Assembly (NCBI GenBank): GCA_026196875.1
Contig: JAPHTP010000115.1
Coordinates: 1 to 64,000, forward strand
Source: Kangiellaceae bacterium
GTDB lineage: Bacteria; Pseudomonadota; Gammaproteobacteria; Enterobacterales; Kangiellaceae
Direction of reading: 5' to 3'
Length of the DNA stretch: 64,000 nt
Shown in pieces: positions 47,507-56,467 of this stretch. The notes under the pieces are model-generated. The model did not search any database. It was given only the letters and a program-made list of their open reading frames with translations, and was not told the origin of the DNA. The position numbers were made by a program, and so were the translations under genes. Within the stretch, counting starts at the first letter, position 1; every line of letters begins with the position of its first letter.

Positions 47507-48393
47507 TGAAAAGCAAGTTTATCTACAACTCCATCCTTTGCATTGGTCTGAGCTTCTTGTTGGGCTGTGGTTTAAAAGTCGGTAACTTAGACGTTGGTAA
47601 ACTGGCGTCGGCAGGTAAAGGTGTACTAACTGGAAATAAGTTGTCGCTCAAAGAACAAAAAGTAATTGGCGAACAAATGACAGCCATTATCGTTGGCTCC
47701 AGTAAAATCCATCAAAATGTAGAGTTACAAAGGTACGTTAACAGAGTAGGCCAATGGGTTGCCATGCATGCTAATCCAGAAACCGAAAAAGGAGTCAACA
47801 CTGAGTGGCAATTTATCGTAATTGATACGCCAGACTTTAATGCGTTTTCTATGCCTGGTGGCTATGTTGTAATTTCATCAGGCGTTATTGATCGATTGTC
47901 AAGCGAAGCTGAACTGGCTGGTGTGCTTGCCCATGAGATAGTTCATGTTGAGCAAAAGCATCAAGTGAGGGCAATTGAAAAAAGCAAAACCTATTCAAAT
48001 GTCGGGGACTTGGCATTTCTTGCAGCTGATCATTATCAAACTGAAAAGCATGGTGGTTATGATCAAGATTCTTTAAAGAATCGAAAAATTGCTTCGAATT
48101 TGTTTAACGCTACTCACAATCTGTATACCAAAGGTATTGGTAGAGAAGATGAGCTTGATGCTGATGAAAAGGCGGTCGTTTTGATGGCGCGAGCGGGGTA
48201 CGATCCTTACGCTTATTTGTCTATGATGCAAATTGTGGAAAGCATTGACGATAATCGTAAAACCCTTATACTGGCCACCCACCCTAAAGCAAAAGACCGT
48301 ATTCATGTTGCCTTTAATGCTATTAGCCATATAGAGAATTACGTTAGTGGCACTAAAGTCGTAGAGCAACGGTTTTTGCGGCAAGTTCAGTAG
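47506..48393 (+). CDS. M48-family metallopeptidase lipoprotein
   Basis: The 295-residue protein begins with a signal peptide ending in the lipobox LLGC, so it should be lipid-anchored in the envelope. The M48 zinc motif HEIVH lies near residue 145, followed by E-x-D-E-L-D-A-D-E-K near residue 212. It resembles YggG/LoiP and BepA-type proteases of the outer membrane. The start overlaps the SH3 gene by one base, showing tight coupling with the adenylate cyclase operon. Confidence 0.92.
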   Translation: MKSKFIYNSILCIGLSFLLGCGLKVGNLDVGKLASAGKGVLTGNKLSLKEQKVIGEQMTAIIVGSSKIHQNVELQRYVNRVGQWVAMHANPETEKGVNTEWQFIVIDTPDFNAFSMPGGYVVISSGVIDRLSSEAELAGVLAHEIVHVEQKHQVRAIEKSKTYSNVGDLAFLAADHYQTEKHGGYDQDSLKNRKIASNLFNATHNLYTKGIGREDELDADEKAVVLMARAGYDPYAYLSMMQIVESIDDNRKTLILATHPKAKDRIHVAFNAISHIENYVSGTKVVEQRFLRQVQ

Positions 48394-48470
48394 AGCACTT
48401 AATTGCTGAAGCTTGAGTTATTCGAAATATAAAACGAAAAGGCTGATAACTGGCTTTATAAGGAGATAAA

Positions 48471-48920
48471 ATGAAATTAAAAAAATTGGCAATTATTGCC
48501 TTGACCTCTTTTGCATCGGTTGGCTTTTCTACCGCTGGAATCGCAGGAGATGGTCATGGTCATCATCACGCAACTAAATCTCTCGAAGGCGCACAAGCTT
48601 ATATCATCTCACCAAAAGATGGAGAAACAGTGCCTGAAACATTTACTGTCAAATTTGGTTTAAAAGGTATGGGAGTAGCGCCAGCCGGTGTTAATAAACC
48701 TGGTACTGGTCATCACCATTTATTGATTAACTCTAAGTCATTGCCAAAGCCTGGTGTCCCTATGGGAAATGACGTGAAGCATTTTGGTGGCGGGCAAACC
48801 GAAACAACGATTACTCTGCCAAAAGGCGAACATACATTACAGCTCGTTCTTGGTGATATGCTGCATATACCTCACGATCCTATGATTGTGTCAAAAAAGA
48901 TTAAAATTACCGTAAAGTAA
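48471..48920 (+). CDS. DUF4399 secreted protein
   Basis: The 149-residue protein has a signal peptide (1-25), a His-rich stretch GDGHGHHHATK, and a beta-sandwich DUF4399 domain with SPKDGETVPETFTVKFGLKGMG and GTGHHHLLI motifs. The His clusters may bind metal, but no function is known for this family. AAGGAG precedes the ATG. A strong terminator follows, so it is a single gene. Confidence 0.9.
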   Translation: MKLKKLAIIALTSFASVGFSTAGIAGDGHGHHHATKSLEGAQAYIISPKDGETVPETFTVKFGLKGMGVAPAGVNKPGTGHHHLLINSKSLPKPGVPMGNDVKHFGGGQTETTITLPKGEHTLQLVLGDMLHIPHDPMIVSKKIKITVK

Positions 48921-48928
48921 TTACTAAG

Positions 48929-48959
48929 TAAAAAGGGTTGCTTAAGCAACCCTTTTTAC
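48929..48959. terminator. bidirectional intrinsic terminator
   Basis: GTAAAAAGGGTTGC pairs perfectly with GCAACCCTTTTTAC around TTAA; T and A tracts serve both strands, between convergent genes. Confidence 0.93.
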
Positions 48960-48999
48960 CATTTTACGCTTTGACTTTTAGCTCTGACTTTTACTTGAA

Positions 49000-49548
49000 C
49001 TACACCTCATAAATCGCTCTGACATTTCCGTTCCATCGGTTCTGTTTCACTCTAAACTCTCGGTATCCTTGCCCACGAATTTTAAATACTAATGTGTATT
49101 TTAAGTTTCTATGACCTCTTGAAATATTGTCCGCTTCTATTAGTCGAGCGTGGCGAATACCATAGCGATTCTTAATTTGCTCGATAGCGTAATAAACATT
49201 GTCTAGGGCGAAATCGAAGTTATAGAATTGGCTCAACACGCCATAGTCATCATGACGACCAGCTCTTCGGCAAGTGCCACCACCTAGCTCAATAAAGTAT
49301 TGTTGTTCGGAAGTGAATTTACCTCTTAACTTGTGACCCCATGAGTCACGACATTTAAACAGTTCAATGTGACGGCCATAAGAAGGTTGATGCCAGTTTT
49401 TTTCATGTTTACGAAAAACTTTTGCTTGGGCTGCTTTGCTTTTGATTTGTGCTTTCTTTTCTGTTTTCGCGCTAACCGCGCCGGCAGAAATAAAAGAAAA
49501 TAATAATGTAAAGGCTAAGTATTTTTTTAACTGAAGTCTGTTGTTCAT
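49000..49548 (-). CDS. secreted basic protein of unknown function
   Basis: The 182-residue protein is not recognised. A signal peptide (1-27, hydrophobic AFTLLFSFISAGAVSA) is followed by a very basic mature protein rich in Arg, Lys, Tyr and Gly. Two cysteines (in FKCRDSW and GGTCRRAG) may form a disulfide. The C-terminal RGQGYREFRVKQNRWNG looks like a compact beta domain. It has no close partner; the upstream gene is the large DUF6701 protein. Confidence 0.7.
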   Translation of the reverse strand: MNNRLQLKKYLAFTLLFSFISAGAVSAKTEKKAQIKSKAAQAKVFRKHEKNWHQPSYGRHIELFKCRDSWGHKLRGKFTSEQQYFIELGGGTCRRAGRHDDYGVLSQFYNFDFALDNVYYAIEQIKNRYGIRHARLIEADNISRGHRNLKYTLVFKIRGQGYREFRVKQNRWNGNVRAIYEV

Positions 49549-49665
49549 TGCAATACCCTCTTTGCTGTATGCTTGGTATCAATTATGAACAATGCAACTG
49601 AATTGAAAATGAACCCGAAAATAAATCAGTTATATTGGTAATATTAACGAAATATTTACAATTTT

Positions 49666-52600
49666 TTAGTTTCTGATCTCTCGCCAATAGATCATACGGT
49701 CACTACCGCGATAGTAACCAAAACTGAGCAAACCTTGAGTGGTATCCAGGCTATTATCGCCATCCCAATCGAACTGAAGCCAACCCTGGCTAGTTAAGTT
49801 TAGGTTGATAAGTACGCTTCCGTGATCACCTGTACCCGGTGCGTTAAACCAAAAACCATTGGATATATTGGTGATACCACTGGTGACAGTCTGGCTTGCT
49901 GCCGGGTTGGAAACAGCAGTATCACCGGGATCTAGATTATCGGTGTAACTGCCGCCATCAAAACTAACATCTCCCATTATGTAATTGGTGCAACTATCAG
50001 CGGTATTGATTACCCACCCCGTGCCGTTAAAATACTCAGTAGTCATGCGCATTTCCAGGTCGACGATCTCAGGTCCATAAGCGTCGATTAATCGGGCCCT
50101 ACCAAGTCGAAGTTCGATGGCGTTTGAATTAACTGTGCCACTGGTAACGGAATCCGAATCTGTCGCAGTTAAGTCAATTCTAAAACTAAATGGTGCGGCA
50201 ATCAGATTATGCTGATAATCAGCATTGGTGAATGAGTAGCCGCTGGTTCCATTAACGAAATTTAAGGCGGCGGCTGTGGAGTTAACTTGTCCGGTGGCAT
50301 TTGCTCCAGCTGTGACATTGTAGGGTTGTGAATTTATATCTCCTGCTGCAAGTTTGGCAAATACGCCAGCATAATTTTGGGTAACGACATTACTTGAATT
50401 TCTTGCGGTGACATTACCGCTAAAGCTAAAAGTTTGGCCGTTCCTGTCTAACCCTGTATTAACACCATCGCCAAATCCCATATAGGTAAATCCTCCGCAC
50501 TGTTCCAAAAGAACAGGGGCATCGAGATTAAAGTTCGCGGGAATAAACCTTCCAATATTAATTCTCTGCCCACTCACGCTTTCACCACTTCCCATAAAGT
50601 CAGCCGTTGACGCATTGATTTGCAAAATACCGACTTCATCCCACGACTGACTGAAAGTTACCGTTCCATCGTTACCGCTTCCTACAGTTGCGAAAGAGCT
50701 AAAGTTAGTTGAAGTGGATGATAAGTTACCATTTGAATTGGTGACGACTAAAGCAAGCGGTGAGTAAGCTAAACTTCCGGATACATTAACTATATTCGGT
50801 GTTACACCGTTGTCGCTTAAATCGCCGCCGCTATCCGGAATACCATCTGAGTTAGTGTCGACAAATGGATCCGGTATACCGTTGCTATCCAAATCATCTC
50901 CAGCTTGCCACAGTACGCTGCGAACCGTCATATTAAAATTGTCACCTGCAACCGCATATACTCCGTCGTTTCCATCGTCAGCATATGGATTGCCCGCAAT
51001 TTGAATATCATAACCAAATGGACGTACTACAAAAGGCGAAATACCGCCGATTATCTCATCGAGGTTTCCGGTTGGAGGTTCTCCAATGTCGATTTCGTCT
51101 TTGGCACTTACTGTGATTTGTCCGACATCATCATATTGCACACTGACCGTTGCAACTCCATTAGTAAAAGTTACGTTTTGGGCGCTTGAGGTAGCCTCAG
51201 AGGTTGCAATGTTAGTACTATTCACCTGAACATTGGTTGGACTGGTAGCAGGATTAGAGTAGGTAGACCAAAAGTTTACAGATTTGCTCCCGGTGTATTC
51301 TTCGATGATTCCACATTCTGGGGCGGATGGCGTTTGGCCTGCGGCAGTCAAGGTTAAGTCAAATGGCCGTCCGGCAATTTGTGTAGTCACCGGGTTTGGG
51401 CTAAAGGTAAAACCGAAAGGACGAAAAGTAATATTGCCTTCTGTGTTTTCGTCACTAGCAACGCCATCAGTTACATTAATGTTTGTGGTCTCTGCAACCG
51501 TATTTTGAAGATAGAGTACAACTGTGCCTCCGTCCGCTGCAGCGAATTGATAAGTTGCAGCACCATCATTATCTCCGGCGGTATCCGTTAAAGTCCCTTG
51601 AGCTGGATCACTGCTAAATCCGGTTCCATCATCGACAAACCAGTTACCGTTATTAGTCGTTAAACTCAAATTTACAGTTCCTGCGTGATCGGTAACTAGG
51701 TTATTTGTGATATCTTCTGCGCGGATGGTTATTGCTTCTCTAAGGCAATTGATGCCTGAACCGTCATGTACTACTCGGTAATGATCCGGACCGCAGTTTT
51801 TGGTAACAAATATACTGACGTTATCTATATCAATGTATTCGCCACTTGAGCGATAGCCTTGATTAATTCTAAACCTGACTCTGAAGTTTGTGCTTGCGTA
51901 AGCGGTGATGTCATAGCTGTATGTATTATCGAAGTCATTAGTGAAATTTTGTAGCGTGGTCCAATTTGACCCTCCATCACTAGAAACCGAAATATCAAAA
52001 GCATCACCATTTTCTAGTGTTCCGGAAGTATCGAGATCAACCGTGAGTGAAGCAGAAATAGCCCCCGCAGTGTTGGCTTCTCTTTCAATCGCGGGGTCGT
52101 CATTTGAGCCGGTGCTATTGATTAAACGAAGTTGGTTGCCGGTGATTTGTACTTTGCCTGAAGTAGCCAATCCGTCATCATCGGATTCAATCCAATTTCC
52201 AGTCCAAGCTGAAAGTCCATCGCTATTTGAATAGGCTGGTACATTAAATTGATCAATATAAGATTCGCTGCAGACTCCGCTGGCAACACAAGGGTGTGTT
52301 TCATTCATTACCTGGTTGACTTGGGCTGCGGAAAGGAAATTTTCATAAATTCTCACTTCGTCAATATAACCATCGAAGAAGCGTTCGGCGATATCTAAAT
52401 CTTGTCCTACTTGCAGAGGGTCGTTGTTTAGAATTAAAGAGCCTGTTTCAGATGAGCGAGCCCTTTCAATTCCATCCACATAAATAACTTGTTCTCCACT
52501 CCGCCATGTTATTGCAATGTGGTGCCATTGGCCTACTGTTATATTCGCATTGGTAGTTGTTAAAGTGTCCCAGCTCCACCACCAATAAATTTGGCCGGAT

Positions 52601-53493
52601 GAATTGATGTGAAACTCGTAATTTTCGTCTTTAGACAGAATAGATTTCAAACCGGAAGAAGGGATCACGTTTGTGTTGATCCAGGTGGTCACTGTTAGGT
52701 TGTCAGGAATGTCCAGCAATGAATCTGAAGTCGAGGTATCATCATCTCTTTGAATAAAACTTACACTGCCATTAAAAACGCCGTAACTACAGGTTCCGGG
52801 GTCTCCAGCAATTGCAGGATCAACGTTAGAGGTGGCTGCGTTAAAAGCGGTTAGGTGGAGATCATTGCCCGACTGGTCGATTACTTCGTTTGACGTACCA
52901 TTCCAAATCAATTGTTCAAAACGCCACTCGCCGATGAGTCCGGTAATCGCGCCCACAGCTTGTTCCGTAATTATTACGTCGTCAACGTGCCAGTAGTCAA
53001 AATCAACACCATTACCTTGGATATAACGAAATCGCACCTGCAATCCAGCATGAAGTGCAGACGCTGGTAGCGTATAAGTTCGGTTAAATATTTCGCCAGA
53101 AGTACCGCTACCCGTGAATGTTTCGAGCGTTGCCCAAGTGCTAAATTGGTCAAAATATTCGACTACTAAATCTTCGCCGCCGTCGGGATCTTCACTGAAT
53201 AAATCATCACCTCTGCGGATCCAAACTTGGAAGTTTGCCGCGGGGACAGACGCGTTAATCGTATTGCTTGTGAGAGTAACTGTGTCCCACCTCAAGCGGA
53301 CAGAGGAAGTCCCGCTATTTGAAGTTTCTGTTCCCAGGCTGGCATCTCCGCCGCCGCTATCATCTTCGGTCCATTGCGCCAGGCTAGATTCAAAATCATC
53401 CTGAAATAAAATATCACCCGGCGCAGCGATCCCTGGTAATGAGATCAGCATACCAATAGCAAAAACAAGAGAGTGGGTGAGTTTTCGAATCAT
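49666..53493 (-). CDS. large secreted MshQ-type protein, LamG and DUF6701 domains
   Basis: The 1275-residue protein has a signal peptide (1-23), a beta-sandwich segment (about 30-175), a concanavalin/LamG domain (about 185-400, with LQVGQDLDIAERFFDGYIDEVRIYE-like ending split across residues), a second sandwich (about 410-570) and a long C-terminal part matching the DUF6701 region of MSHA biogenesis protein MshQ (about 600-1275). A calcium-binding-like Asp-rich stretch with repeated D-x-N-x-D-G is near residues 870-890. The end shows GLLSFGYYRGSDRMIYWREI, typical of that family. No other msh genes are nearby, so it is an orphan here. It is probably an adhesin-like surface protein. Confidence 0.85.
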   Translation of the reverse strand: MIRKLTHSLVFAIGMLISLPGIAAPGDILFQDDFESSLAQWTEDDSGGGDASLGTETSNSGTSSVRLRWDTVTLTSNTINASVPAANFQVWIRRGDDLFSEDPDGGEDLVVEYFDQFSTWATLETFTGSGTSGEIFNRTYTLPASALHAGLQVRFRYIQGNGVDFDYWHVDDVIITEQAVGAITGLIGEWRFEQLIWNGTSNEVIDQSGNDLHLTAFNAATSNVDPAIAGDPGTCSYGVFNGSVSFIQRDDDTSTSDSLLDIPDNLTVTTWINTNVIPSSGLKSILSKDENYEFHINSSGQIYWWWSWDTLTTTNANITVGQWHHIAITWRSGEQVIYVDGIERARSSETGSLILNNDPLQVGQDLDIAERFFDGYIDEVRIYENFLSAAQVNQVMNETHPCVASGVCSESYIDQFNVPAYSNSDGLSAWTGNWIESDDDGLATSGKVQITGNQLRLINSTGSNDDPAIEREANTAGAISASLTVDLDTSGTLENGDAFDISVSSDGGSNWTTLQNFTNDFDNTYSYDITAYASTNFRVRFRINQGYRSSGEYIDIDNVSIFVTKNCGPDHYRVVHDGSGINCLREAITIRAEDITNNLVTDHAGTVNLSLTTNNGNWFVDDGTGFSSDPAQGTLTDTAGDNDGAATYQFAAADGGTVVLYLQNTVAETTNINVTDGVASDENTEGNITFRPFGFTFSPNPVTTQIAGRPFDLTLTAAGQTPSAPECGIIEEYTGSKSVNFWSTYSNPATSPTNVQVNSTNIATSEATSSAQNVTFTNGVATVSVQYDDVGQITVSAKDEIDIGEPPTGNLDEIIGGISPFVVRPFGYDIQIAGNPYADDGNDGVYAVAGDNFNMTVRSVLWQAGDDLDSNGIPDPFVDTNSDGIPDSGGDLSDNGVTPNIVNVSGSLAYSPLALVVTNSNGNLSSTSTNFSSFATVGSGNDGTVTFSQSWDEVGILQINASTADFMGSGESVSGQRINIGRFIPANFNLDAPVLLEQCGGFTYMGFGDGVNTGLDRNGQTFSFSGNVTARNSSNVVTQNYAGVFAKLAAGDINSQPYNVTAGANATGQVNSTAAALNFVNGTSGYSFTNADYQHNLIAAPFSFRIDLTATDSDSVTSGTVNSNAIELRLGRARLIDAYGPEIVDLEMRMTTEYFNGTGWVINTADSCTNYIMGDVSFDGGSYTDNLDPGDTAVSNPAASQTVTSGITNISNGFWFNAPGTGDHGSVLINLNLTSQGWLQFDWDGDNSLDTTQGLLSFGYYRGSDRMIYWREIRN

Positions 53494-53654
53494 TGCTTCC
53501 CAAAAATACGGCTAAATAGCGCAAACCCAATAGTAAAAATATAGTCAAAACAAGGAGTTAATTCTAATTAATTAGTCTCCACTGTGCCGTTTTTATGGAT
53601 AAACGCGGTTGTTGAGCCGTTGAATGCGCCTTTAGTCGTCAATACTTATTTTAT

Positions 53655-54491
53655 TTAGGAGAGCGCTTGTTTGGCTTCCTCTACCTCTTCAGCTAGCTCA
53701 TCTACATGGTGAACATCAACTTCATGGGAAAGTCCGAGCTTTTGAAACGCTGGGACTGAAGAAGTATCTAGATCTGCATATGGGTTTTTATCAGCAGGAT
53801 AAGATTGCAGTTTAGCCACTGTCACAACATCTACATAGTCGGCTTGCGGTCCCCCATCTCTGGTAAAGTCGGTGCAACCAACAGGCTCTGCGCGTAATTC
53901 TTCTGGGAAATCCCAGGCTTTTAATATGGCGCGCCCAACTTTACCGTGAAGTCTGCTGATGATTTTGTCCAAAACGGCTTCGTGTTCAAGTATTTGTGGA
54001 TTTTCTTCTGCAAGAGTCAGTATGGGCAAAATCCCGATTTCATGAATTAGTCCTGCCAAGGTAGCCTGATCGGGTTTCAGCCTAGTAAAATTGCTTGCTA
54101 GGACGTGGCTAATCGAAGCGACCTCAAGAGAATGCTCCCAAGAGTCTCTAAGTCTTTTATCTACTGCGTCGTGGGTTGCCTGAAACATTTGCTCCATTGC
54201 CAATCCTGTGGCCAAATTTCTAACAAATGCAATTCCCATGCGCGTGATAGCGAGCTGCAAGTTATCAACTACAACAGCGCCTCGCATTAAGGGGCTATTG
54301 GCAACTTTAATAATTCTGGCAGCTAAAGCGGCGTCTTGGCCGATAACTGAGGCTAAAGCTTGAGAGGTGACGTCAGGGTCATCGACAGCTTCACGAATTT
54401 TCAACGCCACTTCTGGCAGCGTTGGCAAAGTTAATCGGTCGTTGGTGATGGCGTCAATTAGTTCAGCTAAGAATTCTTTTTCTAAACTCAT
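53655..54491 (-). CDS. HDOD-domain protein
   Basis: The 278-residue protein is a HDOD-domain signalling protein. The domain occupies most of the chain, with LPTLPEVALKIREAVDDPDV near residue 22, IGQDAALAARIIKVANSP near residue 48 and a second helix bundle with HEIGILPIL near residue 150. HDOD domains resemble degenerate HD phosphohydrolases and act in signal transduction; no partner domain is fused. It lies 14 bases after ygfZ on the same strand. Confidence 0.9.
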   Translation of the reverse strand: MSLEKEFLAELIDAITNDRLTLPTLPEVALKIREAVDDPDVTSQALASVIGQDAALAARIIKVANSPLMRGAVVVDNLQLAITRMGIAFVRNLATGLAMEQMFQATHDAVDKRLRDSWEHSLEVASISHVLASNFTRLKPDQATLAGLIHEIGILPILTLAEENPQILEHEAVLDKIISRLHGKVGRAILKAWDFPEELRAEPVGCTDFTRDGGPQADYVDVVTVAKLQSYPADKNPYADLDTSSVPAFQKLGLSHEVDVHHVDELAEEVEEAKQALS

Positions 54492-54505
54492 ACGGCCTTA
54501 GAGCG

Positions 54506-55363
54506 TTAATTTTTAGTTAACTTAAGTATAGGCTCATTTTTTTGGTTCAAGTGAAATTTTTCTCTGTCTAGGCTGCTATCTTTAAGAACACATAAAAGCA
54601 CACCGATTTTACCTGTATTCGAAGCAGAGCAGACGACTTCACCAACAGATTTTTCCTCTGTAGTTATTTTTGTGCCGGGAGTAACGTGAATCTCTTGGTC
54701 CGATTCAAGGATTTGCAAGTGAGTTTTTAATTTTCCCTTGTAGTGCATTCGTGCGATAACTTCTTGCCCGGTAAAACACCCTTTGCTGAAGTCAACAGCT
54801 CCAAGAGCCGGTAAATTAAGGTAGTGAGGTAGAAATAGGCCTGATGCCTCACTTGATATCCAGGGGATACCTTGTTTGGCAAGTTGATAAAACCAATCCG
54901 GTTCACCGTTACCTGGCTTAGAATTTAGTTCTTGTGAGTTTTGGTTGTCATTACGTAATATTGCGATATCAAGACTTGAATCCAGCTTAGCCGGAAATTG
55001 AATTGCTACATCTAGAAGCCCATCGCTGGGAGAAGAATTAATAGCGGCAACAAAATGAGAATTAGCGCAATCTTTGATGGTTGTCTTAAAAAACACTGCG
55101 TATTTTTTAAGATGGTTTAGAGTATTATCAATATTGTCCTTTGGAAGAACCAGTAAAAATTCGTCTCCACTTTTAGCTATCCAAAATAGGCTGATAACTC
55201 TACCTTGAGGATTACAAACTGCGGCTAAGGAGCTGCTCCCTTGCTCTACCTTTTCAGGATTTATGGTCAATTGACCTTGCAGAAACTTAATTGAATCTTG
55301 TCCGCTAATTCTGATTACGCCCAATGACGGTAGAAGGGTGGTTGATTCTTTGATATCGCTCAT
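54506..55363 (-). CDS. ygfZ: folate-binding Fe-S maturation protein YgfZ
   Basis: YgfZ is a GcvT-like tetrahydrofolate-binding protein needed for activity of Fe-S enzymes. The 285 residues include GVIRISGQDSIKFLQGQLT at the start and the hallmark K194-G-C-F-T-G-Q-E motif followed by V-I-A-R-M-H-Y-K-G. The usual Tyr of KGCYTGQE is Phe here. It is divergent from sdhE, a usual arrangement that fits a role in respiratory enzyme assembly. Confidence 0.95.
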   Translation of the reverse strand: MSDIKESTTLLPSLGVIRISGQDSIKFLQGQLTINPEKVEQGSSSLAAVCNPQGRVISLFWIAKSGDEFLLVLPKDNIDNTLNHLKKYAVFFKTTIKDCANSHFVAAINSSPSDGLLDVAIQFPAKLDSSLDIAILRNDNQNSQELNSKPGNGEPDWFYQLAKQGIPWISSEASGLFLPHYLNLPALGAVDFSKGCFTGQEVIARMHYKGKLKTHLQILESDQEIHVTPGTKITTEEKSVGEVVCSASNTGKIGVLLCVLKDSSLDREKFHLNQKNEPILKLTKN

Positions 55364-55564
55364 AGATATTGTGGCTTGTGATAATAGGGTTTGAAGAGGA
55401 AATTATTGGCTAATTGTAGCGGATTAAAGCGTAATCTTGCTATTGTTTTTAGCAATCGCGGATAAACTCTATCGAGTGCTTTTCCTTTATGTCAGGGATT
55501 GATATGATCTCAAAAGACTTGTAATTCGAAATGCACTTATTTAAACCTACTTAGCTTCGATACT

Positions 55565-55906
55565 ATGAATTCAGATGATCAGCAACACAAAGGTCAACAA
55601 TCAGATCAAAAGTCAGATCAAAAATCGGCTCAAGGTCAGTCGGATCAAAACCCGTCGCAACTCAAAATAAAAAAGCTCCAATGGCAATGCCGCCGCGGAA
55701 TGTTGGAGCTAGACGTCATTTTAATACCATTTTTGGATAAACACTTCTCTTCCCTCGATTTGCAGTCGCAAGCTCAGTTTGAAGAATTACTCACGCAACC
55801 CGACCCCGATCTTTATACTTGGATCATGGGGTATGGAGAATGTGAAGTAGAAGCCTTGCAGCCTATTATCGCCACTATTCGCGAAAAAATGAATATCCAT
55901 TCATAA
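55565..55906 (+). CDS. sdhE: succinate dehydrogenase flavinylation factor SdhE, with long N-terminal extension
   Basis: SdhE (YgfY) promotes FAD attachment to SdhA. The core runs from about residue 32 to 113 and has the R43-R44-G45-M46-L47-E48 motif, corresponding to RGxxE at residues 15-19 of usual 85-90 residue members. The 30 residues before it are low-complexity, rich in Gln, Asp, Ser and Lys, with a DNA-level repeat (TCAGATCAAAA twice). No internal start codon precedes the core in frame, so the extension seems real. It precedes ygfX. Confidence 0.93.
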   Translation: MNSDDQQHKGQQSDQKSDQKSAQGQSDQNPSQLKIKKLQWQCRRGMLELDVILIPFLDKHFSSLDLQSQAQFEELLTQPDPDLYTWIMGYGECEVEALQPIIATIREKMNIHS

Positions 55907-55917
55907 GGGAGAAGACC

Positions 55918-56358
55918 TTGAAGGTTGCCGCGCGTTTTCCTGTAACCGAATCGCCTTGGCTTTTTCATCTGCTTATCTTATTTCACATCGCTTTTCCTGT
56001 TTTAGGTTATTTCACTGTTGGTTGGCACTGGGTTCTGGTATTTGTCTCCTTGTCTACTGCTTGGTCATTCTACTTCTGCCGTAAGCATTACCATTTAATT
56101 ACCAATGCTCCAGATGATTTGTGCTGGAGTGGAGAGCATTGGCTGATGCAGCCGGATGCGCAGCTCGGTTCTGCGATGTACTTAACAATTTTACCGAGTA
56201 GCTGGATAAGCTCCTTTGCTTGTTTGCTGCATTTTGAAGTGGCTGGCCAACGATATTACTGGCTATTTTCCAGGCAAAGTTTGGGGCCGAGGGTCTATAG
56301 TGAATTGGTTTATTTGTGCAGGTTGACACTTACCGCAGATTTAAAGAAATCCCGTTAA
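55918..56358 (+). CDS. ygfX: YgfX/CptA-like membrane protein
   Basis: The 146-residue protein has two adjacent membrane spans (about residues 15-35 and 38-55) and a soluble C-terminal domain with W-L-x2-R-Q-S-like ending FSRQSLGPRVYSELVYLCR, as in YgfX, the partner of SdhE. The start is TTG, supported by AAGGGAG six bases upstream and lying 11 bases after the sdhE stop. E. coli YgfX was first described as a toxin-like protein acting on cytoskeletal proteins, but that role is not shown here. Confidence 0.88.
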   Translation: MKVAARFPVTESPWLFHLLILFHIAFPVLGYFTVGWHWVLVFVSLSTAWSFYFCRKHYHLITNAPDDLCWSGEHWLMQPDAQLGSAMYLTILPSSWISSFACLLHFEVAGQRYYWLFSRQSLGPRVYSELVYLCRLTLTADLKKSR

Positions 56359-56467
56359 ATTTGCCAACTCGGAATATTTTACGTCAACATATATACCTAT
56401 TTGGCTTGTATCTTTGTGCTGACATTTGTCGTGTACCGAAGTTTTATTAATCGGCTCTTGAAATGTT

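Noticed and set aside
55565-56358. sdhE-ygfX as a toxin-antitoxin system
   Set aside because: Early reports used the name CptBA, but the established role of SdhE in flavinylation and the ygfZ/nadB context argue against a stand-alone toxin-antitoxin module.
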